Below are positions 8,649 through 16,704 of a stretch of DNA of 64,000 bases, piece after piece; within the stretch, counting starts at the first letter, position 1, and each line of letters opens with the position of its first letter. Both the position numbers and the translations under genes were made by a program. The notes under the pieces are model-generated. The model was given only the letters and a program-made list of their open reading frames with translations, did no database searches and was not told the DNA's origin. Origin of the DNA: Brevibacillus parabrevis (GTDB taxonomy: Bacteria > Bacillota > Bacilli > Brevibacillales > Brevibacillaceae); the NCBI RefSeq assembly GCF_003710905.1, contig NZ_RHHV01000010.1, positions 372,001 through 436,000 of the forward strand, written 5' to 3'.

Positions 8649-9650
8649 ATGAAAAAACGTGTGCTCGTCACAGGAGGAACGGGTTTTCTCGGACAAAAGC
8701 TGGTGCAGCGGCTGCATGAGCAAGGCCACGAGGTGACTGCGCTGGGACGGGATGAGGGCATCGGGCGGCAGCTGCGAGAGCAGGGCATCCGTTTTGTCCG
8801 TACAGATATTAGAGACAGGGAGGCGGTAGCAGACGCATGCCGCAGTCAGGAGATCGTCTATCACGTTGCCGCGTTTTCCTCGCCGTGGGGAAGGTTTCGC
8901 GACATGTACGAGACGAACGTGAGCGGAACCGTCCATGTCATTGCTGGATGCGACAAGCACGGGATTGAGCGGCTGGTGCACGTGTCCAGTCCGAGCATTT
9001 ACTTTGCGTTTGCCGATGCGTATGGCATCCGGGAAGATGCGCCGCTGCCAGAACGTTTTGCCAACGTGTATGCGCAAACGAAGCATTTGGCCGAACTGGA
9101 AGTGGACAAGGCGCATCGGCAGGGGCTGCCGACGATTACGCTGCGCCCGCGCGCCTTGTTCGGGCCGGGCGACAATGCGATTTTGCCCAGACTGATTCGC
9201 GCCAACGAACAAAAATACGTGCCGCTGATTGGGGGCGGAAAAGCGCTCATCGATTTGACTTACGTGGACAATGTCGTGGATGCGCTCGTGCTGTGCATGG
9301 ATTCACCTGCAAGCACATTCGGCCGAGCCTACAACATTACAAACGGGGAGGCTGTCACGCTGATCGACGTACTGACGGATGTGTTCCGGCGACTGGACAT
9401 GCCGCTGCGAGCGAAAGAGGTGCCGTACTGGCAAGCGTACGGAGCGGCCTGGGTGCTGGAGCTGTTGTCCCGCACCGTGCTCGGCTACCGCGAGCCGATC
9501 CTGACCCGTTATTCCGTCGGGGTACTCGCCAAGTCGCAGACGCTCGATATTACGAAAGCGCGGCAGGAGCTTGGGTACGAGCCGCGCGTGAGCATAGCGC
9601 AAGGGATTGAAACTTTTACGGCATGGTGGAGGGCAGAACATGGACGTTAA
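8649..9650 (+). CDS. NAD(P)-dependent epimerase/dehydratase (extended SDR, OleD-like)
   Basis: The 333-residue protein has the nucleotide-binding TGGTGFLG at residues 9-16, a Ser/Tyr/Lys active site (VSSPS and YAQTK) and RPRALFGPGD, typical of extended SDRs of the 3-beta-hydroxysteroid dehydrogenase/OleD group. It probably reduces a beta-keto intermediate or oxidises an alcohol made by the FabH-like enzyme. GGATGGGAGAAGG precedes the start, and it lies 33 bases after the ATP-grasp gene in the same operon. Confidence 0.85.
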   Translation: MKKRVLVTGGTGFLGQKLVQRLHEQGHEVTALGRDEGIGRQLREQGIRFVRTDIRDREAVADACRSQEIVYHVAAFSSPWGRFRDMYETNVSGTVHVIAGCDKHGIERLVHVSSPSIYFAFADAYGIREDAPLPERFANVYAQTKHLAELEVDKAHRQGLPTITLRPRALFGPGDNAILPRLIRANEQKYVPLIGGGKALIDLTYVDNVVDALVLCMDSPASTFGRAYNITNGEAVTLIDVLTDVFRRLDMPLRAKEVPYWQAYGAAWVLELLSRTVLGYREPILTRYSVGVLAKSQTLDITKARQELGYEPRVSIAQGIETFTAWWRAEHGR

Positions 9651-10500
9651 ATTGACGTGGCTGGACACTGGCTACTGCCGACAGCTGGAACTGTTCTCGC
9701 GCAAAGGCGGCAGGGTGAAAATGATTCGCTTTCACGCGCTTGCCGGGCTGATCGAGCACCCGCAGCACGGCATTTGGCTGTTTGATACAGGCTACTCGCC
9801 GCGGTTTTTCCAGGCGACCCAATCGTTTCCGTACTCGCTTTACGCCAGCTTGACGCCTGTCGTGACAGCGCCTGAGCAAAGCGTGCTGGCCCAGCTCAAC
9901 CAGCGGGGGATCGCGGCAGATGAGGTAAAAGGCATTTTGCTCTCCCATTTTCATGCGGATCACATCGGCGGATTGCGCGATTTTCCCAAAGCGCGCCTGT
10001 ACTGCTACGAGAGCGCCTATCTGCATATCAAGGACAAGACAGGGCTGGCTGCTGTGCGCGAGGCGTACTTGCCTGATTTAATGCCTGCCGATTTTGCCGA
10101 ACGCGTGACATTTGTGGATCGGCTGGCCCCGGTTGAGCTGCCAGCGCGGTACGCGCCGTATGCAAAAGGATACGATCTGTTTGGCGACCAGAGCGCTTGG
10201 GTGGTCGATCTGCCCGGGCATGCACAAGGCCAGTTTGGCGTGTTTGTGCGTGACCGCGATCACGGCGAACTGTTTTTGTGCGCGGATGCCGCCTGGTCGA
10301 GCGAGGCGTACCGCCGCTTTTTGCTGCCGCATCCGCTTGCCAGGCTGATCATGTCCGACCGCAAGGCATACCGCGACGAGCTGCACAAGCTGCATGTCCT
10401 GTCGCGCAATCGAGCAGACGACTTGCGGATCATGCCGACGCATTGCAGCGAAGTGTGGGAGACGACGAAAGAGGGCGGGGATTTTTCATGGAGATCATGA
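9640..10500 (+). CDS. MBL-fold metallo-hydrolase
   Basis: The ATG at 9640 follows GGAGGG and overlaps the previous gene by 11 bases. The 286-residue protein carries the binuclear metal motif HFHADHIGG, a further metal His in the LPGHAQGQFG segment and CADAAW, placing it among lactonase/glyoxalase-II-like MBL hydrolases. It could hydrolyse a thioester, ester or lactone in the pathway. It has no signal peptide, so it acts in the cytosol. Confidence 0.85.
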   Translation: MDVKLTWLDTGYCRQLELFSRKGGRVKMIRFHALAGLIEHPQHGIWLFDTGYSPRFFQATQSFPYSLYASLTPVVTAPEQSVLAQLNQRGIAADEVKGILLSHFHADHIGGLRDFPKARLYCYESAYLHIKDKTGLAAVREAYLPDLMPADFAERVTFVDRLAPVELPARYAPYAKGYDLFGDQSAWVVDLPGHAQGQFGVFVRDRDHGELFLCADAAWSSEAYRRFLLPHPLARLIMSDRKAYRDELHKLHVLSRNRADDLRIMPTHCSEVWETTKEGGDFSWRS

Positions 10501-11834
10501 CGCTGCTTGCGCAGTACGTGCGGACGAAGTGGCTCGCCCGGCGCTTTTCCACGCGAGAACAGCTGGAAAAATGGCAAGATCGCCAGGTCAAGGCGCTGCT
10601 GAACCGGATACTGCCTGTGTCGCCGTTTTACTTGAAAAGAATGGGCGCTTTGTCCAAGGCAGAGTGGAGGAAGCTCGCGCCGATTGACAAAAAGCTGATG
10701 ATGGAGCATTTTGACGAGCTGAATACGCGGCGCATCGCCAAAGAAGAGGCGTTCCGTCTGGCGCTGCAGGCGGAGAACACGCGCGATTTTACGCCACAGC
10801 TCAAAGGAGTCACGGTCGGCTTGTCGTCCGGCACCTCCGGCAATCGCGGGCTGTTTCTCGTCGGGCCAAAAGAGCAGGCCAAATGGGCCGGGACGATTAT
10901 GGCCAAAATGCTGCCCGGGCCGCTCTGGTCTGAGCAACGGATCGCCTTTTTCCTGCGGGCGAACAGCAATTTGTACACAGCCGTAGACAGACGGCGTATT
11001 CAGTTTGCTTTTTTTGATCTGCAAAATTCGTTAGCAGAGCACGTCGAGCGGCTGAATCGTTATCAGCCGACTGTGCTGGTCGCCCCGGCATCGATGTTGC
11101 GCATGCTGGCAACAGCCAAGCAGCAAGGAGCACTGCGGGTATCGCCGATCAAAGTCATTTCGGTCGCGGAAGTGCTCGACCCGCTTGATCAGGCGTACAT
11201 CCAGGACAGCTTCGCTCAGCTCGTTCATCAAGTGTACCAGTGCACGGAAGGGCTTCTGGCTGTCACGTGCGAGCACGGCACTTTGCACGTAAACGAAGAT
11301 ATCGTCGTGATGGAAAAAGAGTATCTCGATGAGCAGAAGGAGCGGTTTTTCCCGATTTTGACCGACTTTTCCCGCGAGACGCAGCCGATTATCCGCTACC
11401 GCCTGAACGACATTTTGACGGAGCGGCGCACGCCGTGTCCATGCGGCTCCGTGTTCATGGCACTGGAAGCGATAGAAGGGCGCTCGGACGATCTGTTTTG
11501 GTTCCGGCATGGGCATGAAAACGAGGAGCGCTGGATTTCCATCTTCCCGGATTTCATCCGGCGGGCTGTGATGGTGGCATCCGCGAAGATCGAGGAATAC
11601 ACGGTTCGCCAGCTTGGTGCAGAGCAGGTGGAAGTCGCGCTGTTGGTAAACGGGCAGCACTCCGAGCAAGAGGTGCAGGAAGAGGTGCGGCAAAGTCTCG
11701 CGGCTGTCATTCGCTCCTATGGCGCTGTCGTGCCCGCGATCCATTTTGTGCCGTACCAGCCTCATTCGGGCGCTAAAAAATTGCGGCGCGTAGAGAGGGT
11801 GTTTGCTTTCGATGAGCAAAAAGGACGAGATTAG
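10488..11834 (+). CDS. Adenylate-forming enzyme, coenzyme F390 synthetase-like (PaaK relative)
   Basis: The 448-residue protein belongs to the phenylacetate-CoA-ligase/F390-synthetase branch of ANL enzymes. The phosphate-binding loop is LSSGTSGNRG, a second core motif is YQCTEG, and RYRLNDI carries the ribose-contacting Asp region. A Cys-rich TPCPCGS near 395 resembles the zinc knuckle of PaaK-type ligases. It should activate a carboxylic acid as acyl-AMP. The start at 10488 overlaps the MBL gene end by 13 bases. True F390 chemistry is unlikely in a Firmicute; a cluster-specific acid is more plausible. Confidence 0.82.
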   Translation: MEIMTLLAQYVRTKWLARRFSTREQLEKWQDRQVKALLNRILPVSPFYLKRMGALSKAEWRKLAPIDKKLMMEHFDELNTRRIAKEEAFRLALQAENTRDFTPQLKGVTVGLSSGTSGNRGLFLVGPKEQAKWAGTIMAKMLPGPLWSEQRIAFFLRANSNLYTAVDRRRIQFAFFDLQNSLAEHVERLNRYQPTVLVAPASMLRMLATAKQQGALRVSPIKVISVAEVLDPLDQAYIQDSFAQLVHQVYQCTEGLLAVTCEHGTLHVNEDIVVMEKEYLDEQKERFFPILTDFSRETQPIIRYRLNDILTERRTPCPCGSVFMALEAIEGRSDDLFWFRHGHENEERWISIFPDFIRRAVMVASAKIEEYTVRQLGAEQVEVALLVNGQHSEQEVQEEVRQSLAAVIRSYGAVVPAIHFVPYQPHSGAKKLRRVERVFAFDEQKGRD

Positions 11835-12972
11835 GCTGTATGAGCCTGACGAGCTTTTGGCGCTGGACTGGACGCAGCTTGCAGATGGCGACTACGCCCG
11901 CGACTATTTGACGACACTCGCGACAGATTCTCCTGAGCGCCACATCCAAAACGTGCAAACAAAGCTGCTGGGCCTGCGCGCAGGAGGGCGTCTCGTGCCC
12001 GTGACGGTGAATGAGCAGGAGTACACCAATTCGTATGTTTGTTCACCGTACACCCATTTTGTCACTTACGCCCGCGAAGAGCTGGACATGCTCGATTCCA
12101 TGCTGTGGAAAAGGCTGCTCGCGCCTGTGCTGGCCGCGCTTGGCTTATGGATGAAGGCAAGCCGCTGCAACCGGATCGCGATTGTGAACAACTGGCTGTT
12201 GTCCACGAATTTGTACCACGACTGGACGGCGCAGGAAGCGCGGGAAATCACACACTTTTGCGCGAAAAAGCTGCCGCGGCACATCATCGCGTTCCGCTCC
12301 GTTTGCCAGAAGCTGAGTCCCGAGCTGTACAAAGGGCTGAAGGATGCAGGCTGCCTGATGGTCCCGAGCCGCTACGTGTACTTGTTTCACCCGGAGTGGC
12401 CAGGCAAAGGGACGTGGCGGGTGCGCAATACGCTGTCCCGCGATCGGAAAATGCTGGAGAAGTCCGGCTACCGGGTGCTTTGGCACGATGAGCTGGAAGC
12501 AGGGCAGGCGGGGCGGATCGTCGAGCTGTACAACGCTCTGTACCTGGACAAATACTCCCGGCTAAACCCTCAGTTTACGGAGGACTTTATCAGGCTTGCG
12601 ATGCGCAAGCGGACACTCACGCTGATCGGACTGGAAAAGGACGGGCGGCTGGACGGCATACTCGGTTATTTCGTCCGCAACGGCGTGATGACGACTCCTT
12701 TGTTTGGCTACGATACCAGACTGCCGAAAGAGACTGGGTTGTACCGGATGCTGTCGAGTCTTTTGGTGCAGGAGGCACAGCGGCGAAGCCTTTTGCTGCA
12801 CCAGAGCGCGGGAGTCGGGGCGTTCAAGGCAGACAGGGGGGCCGTCGGGGAGACGGAATACACGGCTGTGTACGTCAAGCACCTGCCTGTTTATCGGCGG
12901 TGGATTTGGCAGACGCTTGCCGTATTGCTTGAGCGAATCGGGATCAAATTGGTGGAAAAATACGAGTTGTAG
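11812..12972 (+). CDS. GNAT/FemAB-like acyltransferase of unknown substrate
   Basis: The 386-residue protein overlaps the adenylating enzyme by 23 bases and closes the cluster. The C-terminal half (about 200-360) looks like the BioF2/FemAB-type GNAT fold: VRNTLSRDRKMLEKSGY, a helical middle and GLEKDGRLDGILGYFVR. The N-terminal 180 residues are unfamiliar. Such domains transfer acyl or aminoacyl groups, which would suit a last tailoring step. The start is uncertain: TTG at 11803 is also possible. Confidence 0.65.
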   Translation: MSKKDEIRLYEPDELLALDWTQLADGDYARDYLTTLATDSPERHIQNVQTKLLGLRAGGRLVPVTVNEQEYTNSYVCSPYTHFVTYAREELDMLDSMLWKRLLAPVLAALGLWMKASRCNRIAIVNNWLLSTNLYHDWTAQEAREITHFCAKKLPRHIIAFRSVCQKLSPELYKGLKDAGCLMVPSRYVYLFHPEWPGKGTWRVRNTLSRDRKMLEKSGYRVLWHDELEAGQAGRIVELYNALYLDKYSRLNPQFTEDFIRLAMRKRTLTLIGLEKDGRLDGILGYFVRNGVMTTPLFGYDTRLPKETGLYRMLSSLLVQEAQRRSLLLHQSAGVGAFKADRGAVGETEYTAVYVKHLPVYRRWIWQTLAVLLERIGIKLVEKYEL

Positions 12973-13063
12973 TGCCTTTTCATACACACTTCGACGCGGA
13001 TCGTAACTTCTTCCCGTTACACTGAAAAGCAGCGAAGCATTTGCTTGAAGGGGGAAGGATTAC

Positions 13064-13947
13064 ATGAATCGGCTCTTGTTCGGAACATTGGTCGTAGTCA
13101 CGACTTCACTCATGGGTTCATCGTTTGCGGTGGGAAAAATCGGCTTGGCTTACTTTTCGCCGCTGCTGCTTGTCGGTTTGCGCTTCACACTCGCCGGGCT
13201 GCTCATGGCTCTGTGGGTGTGGAAAAAGCCGCTGCCCCGCTCGGGAACGGAGTGGGCGAAGATCGGCCTGATCGGATTTTTGCAGACGGCGGCGGTCATG
13301 GGCTGTATTTTTTGAGCTTGCGAACGATTACTGCCGGGGAATCGTCGATTTTGACCTTCATGAATCCGCTTCTGGTCGTCATCTGGGGAACGTTGTTTCT
13401 GGGAGTGGCCTACCGTTTTTCCCAGTGGCTCGGGGTGCTGATCGGCCTTGCCGGCGTATTTTTGACACTTGGCTCGCATCTGCAATGGGAGACGGGAACG
13501 CTGTTCGGAATCGGCTCGGCCCTCGCTTGGTCGATCGCGACGATTTTGGTCAAGCGCTGGGGCGTGCAGTTTCATGTCTGGGTGCTGACGGCCTACCAGA
13601 TGCTGTGCGGCGGAATTTTGCTCCTGATCATGGGCGTGACGCTGGAGACGCCCAAGCTGATCATTGCGCCGGAGTCGATCTTCATCGTGCTCTGGCTGGC
13701 GATCATGGCGTCCATCGTGCAGTTTGCCACCTGGTTTTACTTGCTCAGCCACGGTGATCCTGGACGCACCAGCGCTTTTTTGTTTCTCGCCCCGTTTTTT
13801 GGCGTGCTGTCCGGCTGGCTGTTGCTCGGGGAGGTTGTGTTGTGGAACGTATACGCCGGAGGTTGCCTGATTTTTGCCGGAATTTTTCTCGTCAACTGGA
13901 CGTTTGCGCCCCGGAAGCAGCGCGAAGAGTCGGGAAAGCTCGCCTAG
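13064..13947 (+). pseudogene. EamA/DMT-family transporter broken by a one-base deletion
   Basis: The first frame encodes about 80 residues of an EamA transporter (start at 13064 after GGGGGAAGG) and stops with TGA at 13313-13315. The remainder, from GLYFLSLRTITAGESS to the natural end at 13947, continues in frame 1. Restoring one G in the GGG at 13301-13303 would rejoin the halves into a normal protein of about 295 residues with ten membrane segments. This is either a recent pseudogene or a sequencing error. It is convergent with and overlaps the ArsR gene by 4 bases. Confidence 0.8.
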
Positions 13948-14651
13948 ACGCGTTCTTTTTCGCCTGTGACGTCAAGGCCGAACTCCGCGATGAACCCGCT
14001 CGTGCCTTTTGGTGTGACGCGTACGGCACGTCCGCCGGGGATTCGTTCGATCCAGCCCAGTTCAAACAAGCGGTTGGTGAGCGAAGCCCCCAGGCTGCCA
14101 GCGAGATGGTGGCGACGCTCGCTCCAGTCCAGGCATTGACGGGCGAACCGCCGTCTGCTTTTCGGGCTGCTCTCGACCTCGACGCCGAGTGACCGCAGCT
14201 TGCTTTTTCCGGCTTCGTTCAGGACAAAATCTTGTCCGGATGCCTCGATCATGCCGAGCGCGATCAGCTTTTGCGTCAAGGCGACGCCGACTTCTCCGGC
14301 GAGGTGATCGTAGCACGTACGCGCATAGCGGATCGCCCGCATCTGATCGGACTCGCGCAAGGAGCGAACGGGCTGGGGAGCAGAAATGGTCAAAAGCGCC
14401 TCCAGCGCATGGGCCACCTCGGGGCTCGCCAACCGATAGTAGCGATGTCTGCCATGCGATTCGCTAGTCAAAAGTCCGCCTTCGACGAGCTTTCCCAGAT
14501 GCGTGCTGGCTGTTTGCGGCGTCACTTTGGCGCTTTGCGCCAGCTCGCTCGCAGGGAGCGCTTTTCCTCCGAGCAGGCTGACCAGCATCATCACACGGGA
14601 TGGTTCGCCGATCAGGGAGGCAAGCTCGGCGATATTCGGACTGGTACTCAT
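13944..14651 (-). CDS. ArsR/SmtB-family transcriptional regulator, long form
   Basis: The 235-residue protein has an N-terminal winged helix (GEPSRVMMLVSLL, then LPASELAQSAKVTPQTASTH). About 140 further residues follow, including repeated LTQKLIALGMIE and LTNRLFELGWIE units that look like a duplicated element. Standard ArsR proteins have 90-120 residues, so this is the two-part type. No metal-binding Cys cluster is present, so it probably senses something else. The convergent broken EamA gene could have been its target. Confidence 0.82.
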   Translation of the reverse strand: MSTSPNIAELASLIGEPSRVMMLVSLLGGKALPASELAQSAKVTPQTASTHLGKLVEGGLLTSESHGRHRYYRLASPEVAHALEALLTISAPQPVRSLRESDQMRAIRYARTCYDHLAGEVGVALTQKLIALGMIEASGQDFVLNEAGKSKLRSLGVEVESSPKSRRRFARQCLDWSERRHHLAGSLGASLTNRLFELGWIERIPGGRAVRVTPKGTSGFIAEFGLDVTGEKERV

Positions 14652-14714
14652 CTCGATCCACCTGCTTTCACATTGATAGTTCGATCATAAACGAAATGTA
14701 TGTGTGAAGACAAG

Positions 14715-14761
14715 AAAAAGTCCGTCACTTGAGCCGGGACAAGGCCAAGAGCGGACTTTTT
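14715..14761 (-). terminator. Rho-independent terminator for the M23-like lipoprotein gene
   Basis: AAAAAGTCCG and CGGACTTTTT form the stem on the minus strand directly after the lipoprotein gene. The mirror-symmetric A/T tracts could let it act in both directions. Confidence 0.6.
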
Positions 14762-14787
14762 CATTAGGTGCTTTCGTTCGGGGGGCG

Positions 14788-15786
14788 CTAGTTGCCAGCT
14801 TTTACGGTTTCGCCCTGACGCGGGTTCAGCCCGCCCTCCCATTGCACGCGGATCGACTTGCTCAAGAACAAGTCTTTGCCGTCGGAAACTTGGTAGTGCA
14901 GATGCGGCTCGCTGGAATTGCCGGAGTTGCCGCACAAGCCGAGCAAATCGCCTTTTTTCACCCGATCACCGACCTTCACTTTTGCCGAGCCTTGCTTCAA
15001 GTGGGCGAGATAGCTGAACTCGCCGTTTCCATGATCGATGACGACCACGTTTCCGGCAGGCTGCTTGTCGTTCATGATGCCGACAGGAACGTTGTCGGGA
15101 ATATCGCTCACGACATGCACGACTGTTCCGTCCTGCGGCGCGAGAATTTCTTGCCCGAAGGCGTAGTAGCTTTCGTTTTTCGTGGCATCTCCGGAGTAGG
15201 AGTAGCCGTCCTTGATTTTGATGATGTCGTAGGCATAGCGCTGGGTCGGTATCGCGTAATGGTAGTTCGACAACACATCCTGCCCGCCCCAGAACACGTA
15301 CCAGTCGCCCTTGAACGGCGCCTGATAGGAAAGCTTCGTCAAGGTGTTGTCCGTAGCCGGGAAGGTTTCCAGCGGCTTGACCAGCAGGGTGGTAATCGTC
15401 CCTTTCGAGTCCGTAACAGCGGTAAGGGCGAACTTCCCGTCCTGATCCAGCCAGGTGTCGTAAAAGTTGTCGCCGTTCAAACGAAGCTGCGAATGGTGCT
15501 TCCATTCTTTTATCGTCGCGTTCAACTGTTGAAACGTGTTTTCAAAATCGGTTTTGGAGATGCTTTGCTTGAAATCGGCGCTGGTCTGATCGTAGACGGC
15601 AGCGGCTTTTCCGGCAAGGAGAGCTTGCCCGAGCTGTTCAGCTTTGATTGGCTTTGCCGCCGATTGTTCTGCCGCGCCCTGCGCTGTTCCAGCTTGAGTG
15701 GGCGGCTTCCCGAGGTATTGCGTAGCGGTTCCGCAACCGACCAGCAGCATGGCGTACGCTCCTAACAGCAGTGAGACTTTCTTCAT
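14788..15786 (-). CDS. M23-like peptidase lipoprotein with an altered first zinc motif
   Basis: The start at 15786 gives a lipoprotein signal (MKKVSLLLGAYAML, lipobox LVGC, Cys18); total length 332. Residues 50-150 resemble a DUF3887-type domain. The C-terminal M23/LytM fold retains His262 and the HLH at 295-297, but the usual first motif HxxxD is replaced (AFGQEILAP: no His, Glu where Asp is expected). Catalysis on peptidoglycan is therefore doubtful or uses other ligands. It is divergent from the second two-component system. Confidence 0.78.
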   Translation of the reverse strand: MKKVSLLLGAYAMLLVGCGTATQYLGKPPTQAGTAQGAAEQSAAKPIKAEQLGQALLAGKAAAVYDQTSADFKQSISKTDFENTFQQLNATIKEWKHHSQLRLNGDNFYDTWLDQDGKFALTAVTDSKGTITTLLVKPLETFPATDNTLTKLSYQAPFKGDWYVFWGGQDVLSNYHYAIPTQRYAYDIIKIKDGYSYSGDATKNESYYAFGQEILAPQDGTVVHVVSDIPDNVPVGIMNDKQPAGNVVVIDHGNGEFSYLAHLKQGSAKVKVGDRVKKGDLLGLCGNSGNSSEPHLHYQVSDGKDLFLSKSIRVQWEGGLNPRQGETVKAGN

Positions 15787-15859
15787 GTTCTGTTTCCATC
15801 CTCTCGCGTCTTGGTTGCCTCCATTATAAAAAGCTACTCTTATCCACAAAGAAACGGAA

Positions 15860-15875
15860 ACTTACGCCCGACTTA
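15860..15875 (+). promoter_or_regulatory. Two ACTTA direct repeats 11 bp apart
   Basis: ACTTA occurs at 15860 and 15871 between the divergent lipoprotein and two-component genes. The 11-bp spacing fits an OmpR-family dimer, but only two short copies are present. Confidence 0.25.
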
Positions 15876-15981
15876 AATCGGACAGGCAAAATTATGATTC
15901 CGTTAAGGTAGCTTGAAAAGCTGCGGGCGCAAGGGACATGGTAAAATGAGGGATGAAGCTAGAAAAAGGAGCGGATGCAAG

Positions 15982-16704
15982 GTGAAGGATGCCGCTATTC
16001 TTCTTGTGGACGACGAGCAGGCGATCCTCCAGTTGCTGGAGACGGTGCTGCGCAAAGAAGGATTCGAAACGATCGACAAGGCCAAAACAGCGGAAGAGGC
16101 ACTGGCTGCTTGCGAGAAAAAAGCCTACGACCTGATCGTCCTTGACGTGACGCTCCCGCAGATGAGCGGAATCGACGCATGTCCGTTCATCCGCAGACTG
16201 ACGGAAGCGCCGATCTTGTTTTTGAGTGCGAGAAATACGGACTTCGACAAGCTGACGGGCTTTGCCGTGGGCGGAGACGATTATGTGACGAAGCCGTTTA
16301 ACCCGATGGAAATTGTCGCCCGCATTCGGGCGTTGCTGCGCCGTTCGCGCAAATTGCAGCCTGTGGATGCCAGCGCGGTCAACGGCGTTTTTGATTTCGG
16401 ACGCTTCCAGGTGCACGAAATCGCCGGAGAGCTGTATGTGGAAGGCAAGCTGGTCGCGTGCCCATCGCTCGTGTTTCAGTTGCTGTTGTTTCTGTGCAAA
16501 AATCCGAATCGCATTTTTGCCAAAAGTGAGCTGTATGAGCGGGTGTGGGGAGAACACAGCATCCGCGACGACAATACGATCATGGTGCACATTCATCGGA
16601 TTCGCGAGCGAATCGAGCCTGATCCGGCGCAACCGGAATATTTGGTGAACGTGCGCGGGCTGGGCTACAAGCTGGTGAAGAAAGGGCTGCCGCATGAACT
16701 TTAA
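15982..16704 (+). CDS. OmpR-family response regulator
   Basis: The GTG start at 15982 is supported by AAAAAGGAG 10-15 bases upstream and by the receiver domain beginning almost at once (AAILLVDDEQ). The 240-residue protein has phospho-acceptor Asp55 (VLDVTLP), the conserved Lys in TKPFNP and a winged helix ending MVHIHRIRERIE and GLGYKL. It overlaps the following kinase gene by 11 bases. Confidence 0.92.
   Translation: MKDAAILLVDDEQAILQLLETVLRKEGFETIDKAKTAEEALAACEKKAYDLIVLDVTLPQMSGIDACPFIRRLTEAPILFLSARNTDFDKLTGFAVGGDDYVTKPFNPMEIVARIRALLRRSRKLQPVDASAVNGVFDFGRFQVHEIAGELYVEGKLVACPSLVFQLLLFLCKNPNRIFAKSELYERVWGEHSIRDDNTIMVHIHRIRERIEPDPAQPEYLVNVRGLGYKLVKKGLPHEL

Noticed and set aside
7362-9212. 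616-codon minus-strand open frame
   Set aside because: It is antisense to the FabH-like, ATP-grasp and SDR genes, with typical shadow composition and no start signals.
13045-13947. A single intact 300-residue gene starting at 13045
   Set aside because: Its first 85 residues are not EamA-like, whereas the overlapping frame from 13064 encodes the correct EamA N-terminus; a frameshift explains both.
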